Positions 26,211 through 33,904 of a DNA stretch of 64,000 nucleotides are shown here, piece after piece. Source of the stretch: JAAYEA01 sp012689325 (GTDB taxonomy: Bacteria > Chloroflexota > Anaerolineae > JAAYEA01); the NCBI GenBank assembly GCA_036841525.1, contig DAITVZ010000018.1, forward strand, positions 5,343 to 69,342, read 5' to 3'. How positions within the stretch are numbered: position 1 is the first letter of the stretch; each line of letters starts with the position of its first letter. A program made the position numbers and the translations under genes. Under the pieces are notes generated by a model. The model saw nothing but the letters and a program-made list of their open reading frames with translations. It did no database searches and had not been told where the DNA came from.

Positions 26211-26216
26211 TATAAT
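26211..26216 (+). promoter_or_regulatory. TATAAT -10 element ahead of the CopD-like gene
   Basis: A perfect TATAAT hexamer lies 20 nt upstream of the next start codon; the -35 region is poor. It could be a weak internal promoter. Confidence 0.3.
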
Positions 26217-26236
26217 AAGCAAAGGGAGGAATCGTT

Positions 26237-26749
26237 ATGGCCAGCAAACAGATCGTCTTTGCCCTGATCACCTTTTTGCATGACCTGTTCACGGTCATCT
26301 GGATCGGCGGGCTCTTTTCCTTGGTGGTCGTGGTGGCGCCCGCCGCGCGAGGCGCCTTGGGGATGGGGCCGGAGACCAAAAAGCTCATGGCCGCCATTCA
26401 GAAGCGGCTCAGCACCCTGGTCTATCTCAGCATCGTGGTCTTGGCGATCACGGGGCTCCTGATGTCCAAGCGCGTGACGGCCTTCCAGGGGCTGCTTAGC
26501 TTTGCCAACACCTACTCGACCGTCCTTTCCATCAAGCACCTGGTCTACCTGGCCATGATCGCGGTGGCCCTGGTGCGCAGCCTGGCCCTGGGCCGCAAGG
26601 TTTCTGGACCGTCGGTAATGGGGCCAGCGGCAGCCAAGCAGGAAAAGGCCAAGATGGCCCTTTCCGTGCTCAACCTGGCCTTGGGCATCGTCACGCTGCT
26701 GCTGAGCGGCTTCGCGGCAGCCCTTTCGGCGGGCAAGCCCCCGCTGTGA
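26237..26749 (+). CDS. CopD-like integral membrane protein
   Basis: A 170-aa protein with four hydrophobic helices, at about 8-32, 58-78, 95-116 and 140-165. The first helix carries a conserved-looking His (F-L-H-D-L-F) and the third another (I-K-H-L-V-Y). This pattern resembles the CopD/YckC-like cytochrome b561-type domain, where His residues may bind haem or copper. The ATG has GGGAGGAATCGTT upstream. It lies directly before hcp, so a redox role is possible but not shown. Confidence 0.6.
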   Translation: MASKQIVFALITFLHDLFTVIWIGGLFSLVVVVAPAARGALGMGPETKKLMAAIQKRLSTLVYLSIVVLAITGLLMSKRVTAFQGLLSFANTYSTVLSIKHLVYLAMIAVALVRSLALGRKVSGPSVMGPAAAKQEKAKMALSVLNLALGIVTLLLSGFAAALSAGKPPL

Positions 26750-26760
26750 TCGCTATCATA
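26745..26760 (+). promoter_or_regulatory. Imperfect CRP-type site before hcp
   Basis: TGTGA-N6-TCATA matches nine of ten positions of the palindrome seen at 23408-23423. It overlaps the stop codon of the CopD-like gene and lies 27 nt before the hcp ATG, which is close for class II activation. It may be a secondary site or chance. Confidence 0.3.
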
Positions 26761-26787
26761 AAAGAATAAGAAGGGGAGAAAGAAACG

Positions 26788-28467
26788 ATGAGCATGTTCT
26801 GTTACCAGTGTCAGGAGACGGCCCGGAACGAGGGCTGCACCGTGCGCGGCGTCTGCGGCAAGAACGCCGAGGTCTCGGCGCTGCAAGATGGGCTGGTCTG
26901 GCTGCTGAAGGGGCTATCCTTCTACGGCGCCAAGGCCCGCGAGCTGGGCGTCGCCAACGCCGAGTCCGATCTGTTCGTGGTCGAGGCGCTCTTTGCCACC
27001 ATCACCAACGCCAACTTTGACCCCGAGCGCTTTGTGGACCTGAGCAAGGAGGCCCTGCGCTTCCGCGACCAGATGGCCTGCTGGTTCGAGCCGGCCTACC
27101 AGAAAAAGCACGGGGCGGCCTATGCGGGCCCGCTGCCCGCTGCCGCCACCTGGAAGCCGGCGGTGGGCGACCTGGCCGAGTTCGTGGGCCAAGGCGCGCA
27201 GGTGGGCGTCCTGGCCGACGCCACGCTGGACGCCGATATCCGCTCCCTGCGCGAGCTGCTGATCTACGGGCTCAAGGGCATGGCCGCCTATGCCGACCAC
27301 GCCTACGTCCTGGGCCACCAGGATGACGAGGTGCTCGCCTTCATGCAGGCGGCCCTGGCGGCGACGCTGGACGACAGCCTCACGGTCAACGACCTGGTGG
27401 GCTGGGTGCTCCGGGCGGGGCAGATGGGCGTCAAGGTGATGGCCCTGCTGGACGCGGCCAACACCGGCGCCTATGGCAACCCCGAGCTGACCCTGGTCAA
27501 CCTCGGCGTCAAGCCCGGGCCGGGCATCCTGGTCAGCGGCCACGACCTGCGCGACCTGGAGGAGCTGCTGCAACAGACCGAGGGGAAGGGGATCAACATC
27601 TATACCCACGGCGAGATGCTCCCCGCCAACGCTTACCCCGGGCTGAAAAAGTACCCGCACCTGGCGGGCAACTATGGCTCCTCCTGGTGGCACCAGGCCA
27701 CCGAGTTCGAGCAGTTCGGCGGCCCCATCCTGATGACCACCAACTGCATCGTGCCGCCTAAGGACAGCTACAAGGGCCGTCTCTTCACCACCGGCATGGC
27801 CGGCTGGCCAGGCGCGGTCCACATCCCCGACCGGCATCCCGGCCAGCAGAAGGACTTTACGCCGGTCATCGAAAAGGCGCTCCTCTCCGATAGCCCGCAA
27901 GCGCTGGAGGAGGGGACCATGCCCATCGGCCTGGCCCACGCCACGGTGCTGAGCCTGGCCGACAAGGTCGTCGAGGCGGTCAAGAGCGGGGCGATCAAGC
28001 GCTTCGTGGTCATGGCCGGCTGCGATGGCCGCCAGAAGGGCCGCGGCTATTATAGCGAGGTCGCCGAGCAACTGCCCGAGGACACGGTGATCCTCACCGC
28101 GGGCTGCGCCAAGTATCGCTATAACAAGCTCAACCTGGGCAACATCGGCGGCATCCCGCGGGTGCTGGACGCCGGGCAGTGCAACGACTCGTACTCGCTG
28201 GTGGTGGTGGCGCAGGCGCTGGCCAAGGCCTTTGGCCTGGACGACATCAACGAGCTGCCGATCTCGTACGACATTGCCTGGTACGAGCAAAAGGCCGTGA
28301 TCGTGCTGCTGGCGCTCTTGTCCCTGGGCGTCAAGCACATTCGCCTCGGCCCCACGCTGCCCGCCTTCCTTTCGCCCAACGTGGTCAAGGTGCTGGTGGA
28401 GAATTTCGATATCAAGCCCATCACCACGGCGGAGCAGGACGTGGCCGCCATCGCGGTGGGCCAGTAA
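26788..28467 (+). CDS. hcp: Hybrid cluster protein (hydroxylamine/NO reductase)
   Basis: A 559-aa iron-sulfur enzyme linked to nitrosative stress. The N-terminal cluster ligands are C5-x2-C8-x8-C17-x5-C23, the spacing of the anaerobe-type class. Hybrid-cluster segments are visible, among them M-T-T-N-C-I-V-P-P (near residue 317), A-G-C-D-G-R (near 411) and T-A-G-C-A-K-Y-R (near 439). The Shine-Dalgarno AAGGGGAGAAAG precedes the ATG. Genes around it (flavodiiron protein, ferredoxins, hemerythrin-like protein) fit a nitric-oxide defence unit. Confidence 0.95.
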   Translation: MSMFCYQCQETARNEGCTVRGVCGKNAEVSALQDGLVWLLKGLSFYGAKARELGVANAESDLFVVEALFATITNANFDPERFVDLSKEALRFRDQMACWFEPAYQKKHGAAYAGPLPAAATWKPAVGDLAEFVGQGAQVGVLADATLDADIRSLRELLIYGLKGMAAYADHAYVLGHQDDEVLAFMQAALAATLDDSLTVNDLVGWVLRAGQMGVKVMALLDAANTGAYGNPELTLVNLGVKPGPGILVSGHDLRDLEELLQQTEGKGINIYTHGEMLPANAYPGLKKYPHLAGNYGSSWWHQATEFEQFGGPILMTTNCIVPPKDSYKGRLFTTGMAGWPGAVHIPDRHPGQQKDFTPVIEKALLSDSPQALEEGTMPIGLAHATVLSLADKVVEAVKSGAIKRFVVMAGCDGRQKGRGYYSEVAEQLPEDTVILTAGCAKYRYNKLNLGNIGGIPRVLDAGQCNDSYSLVVVAQALAKAFGLDDINELPISYDIAWYEQKAVIVLLALLSLGVKHIRLGPTLPAFLSPNVVKVLVENFDIKPITTAEQDVAAIAVGQ

Positions 28468-28478
28468 CGGTTTCCCTG

Positions 28479-28509
28479 GGGAGCCGGGCGGCGGCCCTGC
28501 CTGGCTCCC
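28479..28509 (+). terminator. Hairpin between hcp and the DUF438 gene
   Basis: Arms of 11 nt (28479-28489 and 28499-28509) pair with one mismatch. There is no T-run, so it may only stabilise hcp mRNA or reduce read-through. Confidence 0.4.
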
Positions 28510-28528
28510 GTGTTGAGGAGGTGCGCGC

Positions 28529-29845
28529 ATGAGCGAATATATCAATAACCAGACCAAGCGCCAGGAGGCGCTCAAGCAAGTGATCCGCCAGCTCCATGAC
28601 GGGCGGACGGTGGACGAGGTCAAGGCCCAGTTCGCCGAGTTGCTGGAGGACGTGGGCGCTACCGAGATCGCCCAGTTGGAGCAGGCGCTGATCTCCGAGG
28701 GGCTCCCCGAGACCGAGGTGAAGCGGCTCTGCGACGTGCATGTGGCCGTCTTTCGCGAGTCGCTGGAGGCCGAGGCCAAGCCCGAGAGCCTGCCCGGCCA
28801 CCCGGTGCATACCTTCCTGGCGGAGAACGCCGCCGCGGCCAAGGTGCTGGACGAACTGGGCGCGGCGTTGGAGGCGCTCAAGGCGTCGCCGGGCCTCGCC
28901 ACGCTGGGCCAGGCGCGGCAAGCCCTGGCCAAGATGCGCGAGTACGAGAAGCATTACCTGCGCAAGGAGAACATCCTCTTTCCCTACCTGGAAAAGCACG
29001 ACTTTCGCGGCCCCTCCGCGGTGATGTGGGCGATCCACGACGACGTCCGCGCCGATTGGAAGGCGCTGGCGGCGCTCTTGGAGCGCGGCCCGGCCGGCGG
29101 CCCCGCGGCGCTCAAGGACGAGGTGAACCGGCTCTACCTCTCCATGTCCACGGCCGTCCGCGAGATGTTCTTCAAGGAGCAGAATATCCTGCATCCTGCG
29201 GCGCTGGAAAAGCTGAGCCTGGAGGAATGGGCGGCCGTCCGCGCGCAAGAGGCCGAGATCGGCTACGCCTATGTGCAGCCCGGCGACCAGTGGCCGCCCG
29301 CCGAGCTGGCCGAGCGAGCCAGGACGGCGCCGCGCCCCGTCTCGGAGGTCCAGTACGCCGAGGCTGGGGAGGGCGCGCCCGAGGCGGCGCCCGAAGCGGC
29401 GGCGCCCGCGGTGTCGACCAGCTCTGCCTCCGCCCTTTCCGTGACGCTGGGGCTGGAGACGGGCCACCTGACCCATTGGGAGCTCAACGCCATCCTCAAG
29501 TCGCTGCCGGTGGATATCACCTACGTGGGCGCCGACGACCGGGTGCGCTTTTTCTCCCAGGGGCCCGAGCGGGTCTTTCCGCGCTCGCCCGCCATCATCG
29601 GCCGGCTGGTGCAGCAGTGCCACCCGCCCAAGAGCGTGCACAAGGTGCAGATGATCCTGGAGGATTTCCGCGCTGGACGCCGCGACGTGGCCGAGTTCTG
29701 GATCCAGTCGCAGGGCAAATTCATCCACATCGTCTATGTGCCCATCCGCGACGAGCAGGGCGCCTATCAGGGCGCGCTGGAGATCACCCAGGACGCCACC
29801 CACCTGCGCGGCCTGCAAGGCGAAAAGCGCCTGCTGGACGACTGA
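28529..29845 (+). CDS. DUF438, hemerythrin-like and PAS domain protein
   Basis: A 438-aa cytoplasmic protein in three parts. Residues 1-75 match the DUF438 N-terminal helical domain (L-K-Q-V-I-R-Q-L-H-D-G). Residues 88-235 form an HHE hemerythrin-like domain with His/Glu in H-P-V-H-T-F, Y-E-K-H-Y-L-R-K-E, W-A-I-H-D-D and F-F-K-E-Q-N-I-L-H-P. After an Ala/Glu-rich linker, residues 310-430 form a PAS domain (I-T-Y-V-G-A-D-D-R-V-R-F-F-S). Such proteins probably sense or bind O2 or NO through the diiron site. Placement after hcp supports this. Confidence 0.88.
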   Translation: MSEYINNQTKRQEALKQVIRQLHDGRTVDEVKAQFAELLEDVGATEIAQLEQALISEGLPETEVKRLCDVHVAVFRESLEAEAKPESLPGHPVHTFLAENAAAAKVLDELGAALEALKASPGLATLGQARQALAKMREYEKHYLRKENILFPYLEKHDFRGPSAVMWAIHDDVRADWKALAALLERGPAGGPAALKDEVNRLYLSMSTAVREMFFKEQNILHPAALEKLSLEEWAAVRAQEAEIGYAYVQPGDQWPPAELAERARTAPRPVSEVQYAEAGEGAPEAAPEAAAPAVSTSSASALSVTLGLETGHLTHWELNAILKSLPVDITYVGADDRVRFFSQGPERVFPRSPAIIGRLVQQCHPPKSVHKVQMILEDFRAGRRDVAEFWIQSQGKFIHIVYVPIRDEQGAYQGALEITQDATHLRGLQGEKRLLDD

Positions 29846-29851
29846 GCGGAT

Positions 29852-29884
29852 GGGACGCGGATTCCGCAGATTGACACAGATTCC
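29852..29884 (+). repeat. Dispersed degenerate repeat, copy 2
   Basis: This is the counterpart of 12395-12426, here on the plus strand. It has irregular units GCGGATT, GCAGATT and ACAGATT spaced 9-11 nt apart, and lies between the DUF438 and cupin genes. Confidence 0.5.
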
Positions 29885-29949
29885 AGACCTATCCTGGTCC
29901 TGATGAACGCGAGGCATGCTGTCTTGCGAAAGAGATGAGGAGGAGAACC

Positions 29950-30291
29950 ATGATCAAGACGTTACGAGTGGCCGACGCGCCCGATGCCCCGAACCCGCAC
30001 GGCGTCAGCGTGCGCAAGATGTACGACACCGAGCACGCCCAGTTGATGCACATCACCCTGCAGCCCGGCGAGGCGCTCAAGCGGCACATCACCCCGGTGG
30101 ATGTCTTTTTCTACGCTGTGGAGGGCCGCGGCGTGGTCGAGATCGGCGACGAGCGGGTCACCGTGGAGGCCGACACCATCGTGGAGAGCCCGGCGCGCAT
30201 CCCGCACCGGCTCGTCAACGAGAGCGATGGCGTCTTTCGCGTGCTGGTGACCAAGGTCCCCCGCCCGACGGAGGCGACGCGGCTGCTATAG
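29950..30291 (+). CDS. Cupin-domain protein
   Basis: A 113-aa single-domain beta-barrel protein. The start follows GAGGAGGAGAACC. Cupin motif 1 is L-K-R-H-I-T-P-V-D-V-F-F-Y-A-V-E-G-R-G and motif 2 includes P-A-R-I-P-H-R-L-V-N, giving possible metal ligands His44 and His84. It is the last gene of the redox island. Its substrate is unknown; small cupins of this type are sometimes quercetinase-like or storage/sensor proteins. Confidence 0.8.
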   Translation: MIKTLRVADAPDAPNPHGVSVRKMYDTEHAQLMHITLQPGEALKRHITPVDVFFYAVEGRGVVEIGDERVTVEADTIVESPARIPHRLVNESDGVFRVLVTKVPRPTEATRLL

Positions 30292-30322
30292 CGCCGGAGC
30301 ACTGATAGACTGAACATACTGG

Positions 30323-30360
30323 GCCACTGAGCACGGACCGGAACGCGGTCGCTCAGTGGC
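30323..30360. terminator. Hairpin between convergent cupin and phosphotransferase genes
   Basis: GCCACTGAGC (30323-30332) pairs with GCTCAGTGGC (30351-30360), with an inner GACCG/CGGTC stem. It lies between two convergent genes and may terminate both. Confidence 0.6.
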
Positions 30361-31384
30361 TCTGCGTTTTTCGTCCGCGCCCCTCGGCCTGATAGGCGAT
30401 CTCTAGCGGGCTGCCGGGCCGGAAATACGAGGCCAGGAACCCCAGCGACCGCTCCCGATCCTCGCCGCCTTGGTCGCTCAGCAGTAGCTGCTTGCCGAAC
30501 TCGGCAATGTCCACCACGATCCGCTCGTAGCGGTAATAGGCCAGCGCCACGGGATCGACCGGCGCCGCGCCATACCCCGCGTAAAAGAGCGCCTCTTCCT
30601 CCTCCGGCCCATGCCAGCCGCCCAGCAGGCCAGCGCCAGGGAACATCAGGTCGCGCTCCTTGGGCGCCAGCAGCGGGGCGTCCCAATCCACGATATGGAG
30701 CCCGTCGCCCGCGATCAAGAGGTTCCCGGCGTGGAGGTCGGTGTGGCAGGCGATGAGCGGCAGCCCCCGCGCCCGGAGCGCCAGCGCCAGCCGCTCCGCG
30801 CGCCCCACCAGGTCGGCGATCCGGGGACGCTCCGCCCGCAGCAGCGCCGCCACCCGCCGCGCCACCGGGTCGGCTGGGTCGCCGCCCTCGGCTTGCCGCA
30901 GGAACGACTTGACCATCTCGCGCCACTCCGGCGAGTACGTCTCCCGCGGGAGGCGGCGGAGCAGCGCCTCGGGGACCGCCGCCGCGTGGATGCGCCGCAG
31001 CGCCGCGCCGAGCTCGCGCAGGTGGCGCTCCGCGAGGCGGGTCTCATAGGCGTTGCGCCCCTCGACGAAGTGGTAGAGGATCACCGCGTGCTCGCCGAGC
31101 TCGGCCCACAGCCGCCCCCCGAGGGTGGCGAGCGGGGGGATGATCGCCGCGATGCCCTGGTCGGCGTAAAAGCGGGGCAAGGCCACGGCGAGCTCGTCAA
31201 AGGCGCCGCGGCGCAGCTTGCTAAAGTAGGCCGCGCCATCCTCCGCGACGGCGCGATAGACCGCCGAGTTCACGTCGGCGCCCAGGGGGAGAAAGGCGAG
31301 CTGGGCGATGGGCAGCCCGTACTCGTCGCGCAGGCAGGCGATGATCTGGGCGTCGGGGATGGCCGGCTTTTCGAGCGTGGTCAG
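30353..31384 (-). CDS. Aminoglycoside-phosphotransferase-like (APH/ChoK) kinase
   Basis: Small-molecule kinase of the protein-kinase-like fold. The catalytic loop H-T-D-L-H-A-G-N-L-L and the metal-binding I-V-D-W-D are clear. The first standard start codon is GTG at 31273, but homologous-looking sequence (A-F-L-P-L-G-A-D-V-N-S-A-V-Y-R) extends across it. The GTG falls inside that nucleotide-binding loop. The frame stays open up to a CTG at 31384-31382 that overlaps the TGA of the upstream gene as CTGA. I therefore give the longer form (about 343 aa) and suspect a non-standard start. Substrate unknown. Confidence 0.8.
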   Translation of the reverse strand: MTTLEKPAIPDAQIIACLRDEYGLPIAQLAFLPLGADVNSAVYRAVAEDGAAYFSKLRRGAFDELAVALPRFYADQGIAAIIPPLATLGGRLWAELGEHAVILYHFVEGRNAYETRLAERHLRELGAALRRIHAAAVPEALLRRLPRETYSPEWREMVKSFLRQAEGGDPADPVARRVAALLRAERPRIADLVGRAERLALALRARGLPLIACHTDLHAGNLLIAGDGLHIVDWDAPLLAPKERDLMFPGAGLLGGWHGPEEEEALFYAGYGAAPVDPVALAYYRYERIVVDIAEFGKQLLLSDQGGEDRERSLGFLASYFRPGSPLEIAYQAEGRGRKTQSH

Positions 31385-32055
31385 GCCTCTTTCTGCGGGG
31401 GTTCGGTGGGGAGGTCCCGCAGGTGCGCGACGCTCCCCCAGGTCAGCAGCCGCCAGCGCTTGGGCTTGACCGCAAAGACGTTGATGGCCGCGTTATAGAG
31501 CGAGTGGTGCCATACCATCCCCAGCGGCAGCTCCACCGCCTTGTGGAACAGGTCGATCAGCACGCCGCCGTGGGTCACCACCAGCGCTACGCCGCCGGGG
31601 TGGGCCGCGGCGATCTCTTGCACGCAGGCGACGGCGCGGGTGTAGCATTGCCGGAAGCTTTCGCCGCCGGGGAGGGCATAGTCGGGGTCGTTGGCCTCCA
31701 GCGCGGCGGCCTCGGCGGGGTGGTCGGAAGCAAAGTCGGCCAGGGTGCGGCCCTCCAGGATGCCCAGCCCGAGCTCGCGCAGGCGGGGCTCGTCGTGGAC
31801 CGGCAGCCCCAGCCGCGCGGCGATGGTATCGGCGGTCTGGCGCGCCCGGCCGAGGTCGCTGGAATAGATCGCCTGGATGCCCTGGTCGGCCAACGCTTCG
31901 GCCAGCGCGGCGGCCTGTCGCCGGCCCAACTCGGTGAGCGGGCTATCGAGCTGGCCTTGCTCCAGGCGGCGCACGTTCCATTCGGTCTGGCCGTGGCGGA
32001 CCGCGATGATGGTGGTAGAAGTCTGATTCACAATATCGGCCCTGTGCTCTGGCAT
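31381..32055 (-). CDS. Histidine phosphatase (phosphoglycerate mutase-like)
   Basis: A 224-aa phosphatase with the catalytic V-R-H-G-Q-T-E-W-N near residue 19. The second His is in V-T-H-G-G-V near residue 160, and E-L-G-L-G-I-L-E-G-R carries the acid Glu. The start is uncertain: ATG at 32055 and GTG at 32031 both lack a clear Shine-Dalgarno. Possible jobs range from alpha-ribazole phosphatase to a general sugar phosphatase. It is coupled to the downstream kinase-like gene. Confidence 0.88.
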   Translation of the reverse strand: MPEHRADIVNQTSTTIIAVRHGQTEWNVRRLEQGQLDSPLTELGRRQAAALAEALADQGIQAIYSSDLGRARQTADTIAARLGLPVHDEPRLRELGLGILEGRTLADFASDHPAEAAALEANDPDYALPGGESFRQCYTRAVACVQEIAAAHPGGVALVVTHGGVLIDLFHKAVELPLGMVWHHSLYNAAINVFAVKPKRWRLLTWGSVAHLRDLPTEPPQKEA

Positions 32056-32101
32056 ACTAGGGTTAAGCTCTGGCTTTGGTGTCTACCATGCTTGCGGATC
32101 G

Positions 32102-32503
32102 TTAGTCACTCCGGCGAAGGTGGAAGACAATTGCCCTTCGGGTCTGACCGGTGCTATCAGGTGCCTTTTTCCACTCGTAGCCCGTGCAAACCATCTGGCC
32201 TCTGTAGCGCACGCTGCCGGGTCCCGCGGATTCGAAGAGATGCAGTTCTTCGCCGTTAGCCACATGATCGCGGATCGCCCTGTTTCCGCGGGAAAACTCC
32301 ATGTCACCCGTCTGGCCCTCCCCTGTGTACAGGTAGAGGCCTTCCCCAGCCCATCCATCAAGGTATCCGTACTGCTTGCCCTGCTGCCCAGCGAAGATGA
32401 GGATGATTGGATACTTGCTGGGTGTGCTAATGCCGCCTTGGACCTGGCCGCCGTACTGGTCGTGGAGATCCTTTCGGACGTATACTCGGCCCTTTTCGAA
32501 CAT
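32102..32503 (-). CDS. Stand-alone ScoMcrA-type SRA-like domain protein
   Basis: A 133-aa protein beginning M-F-E-K-G-R-V-Y-V-R-K-D-L-H. The body reads Y-G-G-Q-V-Q-G-G-I-S-T-P-S, then Y-T-G-E-G-Q-T-G-D-M-E-F, G-N-R-A-I-R-D-H and R-R-A-I-V-F-H-L. From memory this is the SRA-like domain of ScoMcrA-type modification-dependent HNH nucleases, which reads modified cytosine. Here no nuclease domain is fused or adjacent. Its GC content is visibly lower (57-60% in sampled lines, against about 73% in a neighbouring line), suggesting transfer. The Shine-Dalgarno AAGGAGA is good. Function as a reader or regulator is inferred. Confidence 0.72.
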   Translation of the reverse strand: MFEKGRVYVRKDLHDQYGGQVQGGISTPSKYPIILIFAGQQGKQYGYLDGWAGEGLYLYTGEGQTGDMEFSRGNRAIRDHVANGEELHLFESAGPGSVRYRGQMVCTGYEWKKAPDSTGQTRRAIVFHLRRSD

Positions 32504-32550
32504 GGTTCTGTTCTCCTTCTAGGGAATCAAGGGGCCCGCCAGCTATTATC

Positions 32551-32907
32551 TTAACCCGCCGCCTCCCACGCCTCGCGCAGCCAGGCGCGCACCTCGGCGT
32601 CCACCGCGGCGGCGTCATACAGCTCCAGGTGGTGGGTGAAGCGGCCGGGGTATGGCTCCACGATCTCTTTCCAGCGCGACGAGCCGTCGCGGCGGCGCAG
32701 CCCGATGGTCAGCGCCAGCGAGGCGGCCCCCCGGCGCAGATACTGCCCCGGTATCCAGGCCCAGGCGAAGGCGATGCGCCGCCGGAAGGCGACCTGGCTC
32801 TTGCTGACGCGCAGCTCCACCTCGCCCAGCTCCTCCGCCGCGCGGCGCACGGCCTCGAACAGCTCCCGCGCCTCGTCGCGCCCCGCGAAGAACTCGTCCA
32901 GCGTCAT
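32551..32907 (-). CDS. DUF5655 domain protein
   Basis: A 118-aa protein starting M-T-L-D-E-F-F-A-G-R, overlapping the stop of the preceding gene (ATGA). It carries V-S-K-S-Q-V-A-F-R-R-R-I-A-F-A-W and ends with a Trp/Ala-rich helix. This layout matches small DUF5655 proteins, whose function is unknown. The larger open frame upstream is a shadow. Confidence 0.7.
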   Translation of the reverse strand: MTLDEFFAGRDEARELFEAVRRAAEELGEVELRVSKSQVAFRRRIAFAWAWIPGQYLRRGAASLALTIGLRRRDGSSRWKEIVEPYPGRFTHHLELYDAAAVDAEVRAWLREAWEAAG

Positions 32908-33884
32908 TCGGCCAGCGCCAGATCCGCCAGATAGATGGCGCAAGGCGCCTGCCCCACGCCCGACCCCTCGTGGCTCGAATACCAGGAGACGAGTCCTCGC
33001 CCGGGGCCGGTCTCCACGAAACCGGGGTACGAGTTGTCGCCGCCGCTGGGGAGCGCGGCGATCTCGACCAACCGGTCGTCCACCAGCCAATAGAGCATGG
33101 TGATCGCCCGGTCGCCGTCGAGCCACTTGCGCCCGCCCACCAGGTAACGGTCGCCCCAGCGCGCCAGCAGCGGCCCGCCGACGTTGCGGTCCAGGTCGCG
33201 GCGGCTCCAGTCACGATAGGGGGGCCGGGCGCGCAAGAGCTGCGCCGTCATGCCCAGCGGCCGCCGCGCGAGGGCGACGATGGCCCCGTCCGGCTCGAAG
33301 CAAAAGGCGGTTTCGTCGCCGTACTCCTCCTGGAAAAGCCCCGCCGTCTGGAAGCGCAGGCCGTCGTCCGAGACCAGCAGCGCCGACTCGGTGAGCGGCC
33401 GGGCCTCGGCCATGGTGGCGGTGGGGGCGAGGCCCCGCTTGCGCCGCCCGCAGAGGTAGGCCTTGCCCTCATGGGCCGCCGCGCGCCAGATATAATGCCC
33501 CTGCGTCCCCTCCAGAAAGCGCGGGCCGCGCCAGGTCTTGCCGTCCGTCGTCCAGCAGCCGTAGCCCTGCTGGTCGTTCTGCTCGCGCTCCCGCCGCCCA
33601 TCGGCCAGCCAGGTTCCCGAATAGACGAACAGCGCGTCGCCCAGCGCCAGGAAATGGGGGTCGCGCACGTCGCGATCGGGGACGTGGAAGGCGTGGGCCA
33701 GCCGCCAGTGGACCGTGTCCAGGCTGTGCAGGATGAGGATGCGGGACGAGTCGTAGACCATGTGCCCGTCGATGCACGAGCGAAAGGTCAAATAGTACGC
33801 GCCCTTGAAATGCACGAGGTCGGTGAAGGCGTTGTGGTTCCCGTCGTTATATACCTGACGGATGTTCTGGATTTGCACGGACAT
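32904..33884 (-). CDS. Sialidase-fold (beta-propeller) glycosidase-like protein
   Basis: A 326-aa protein without a signal peptide. The ATG at 33884 follows GGGGAGGCTGCC. It opens with N-I-R-Q-V-Y-N-D-G-N-H-N-A-F-T-D-L and has repeated blade-like segments such as R-D-P-H-F-L-A-L-G-D-A-L-F-V-Y-S-G-T-W and E-T-A-F-C-F-E-P-D-G. This layout resembles exo-alpha-sialidase-like proteins of Chloroflexota and Planctomycetes. A true sialidase activity is not shown: I see no clear Asp-box repeats. Confidence 0.65.
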   Translation of the reverse strand: MSVQIQNIRQVYNDGNHNAFTDLVHFKGAYYLTFRSCIDGHMVYDSSRILILHSLDTVHWRLAHAFHVPDRDVRDPHFLALGDALFVYSGTWLADGRREREQNDQQGYGCWTTDGKTWRGPRFLEGTQGHYIWRAAAHEGKAYLCGRRKRGLAPTATMAEARPLTESALLVSDDGLRFQTAGLFQEEYGDETAFCFEPDGAIVALARRPLGMTAQLLRARPPYRDWSRRDLDRNVGGPLLARWGDRYLVGGRKWLDGDRAITMLYWLVDDRLVEIAALPSGGDNSYPGFVETGPGRGLVSWYSSHEGSGVGQAPCAIYLADLALAE

Positions 33885-33904
33885 GGCAGCCTCCCCTGGC
33901 TGAT

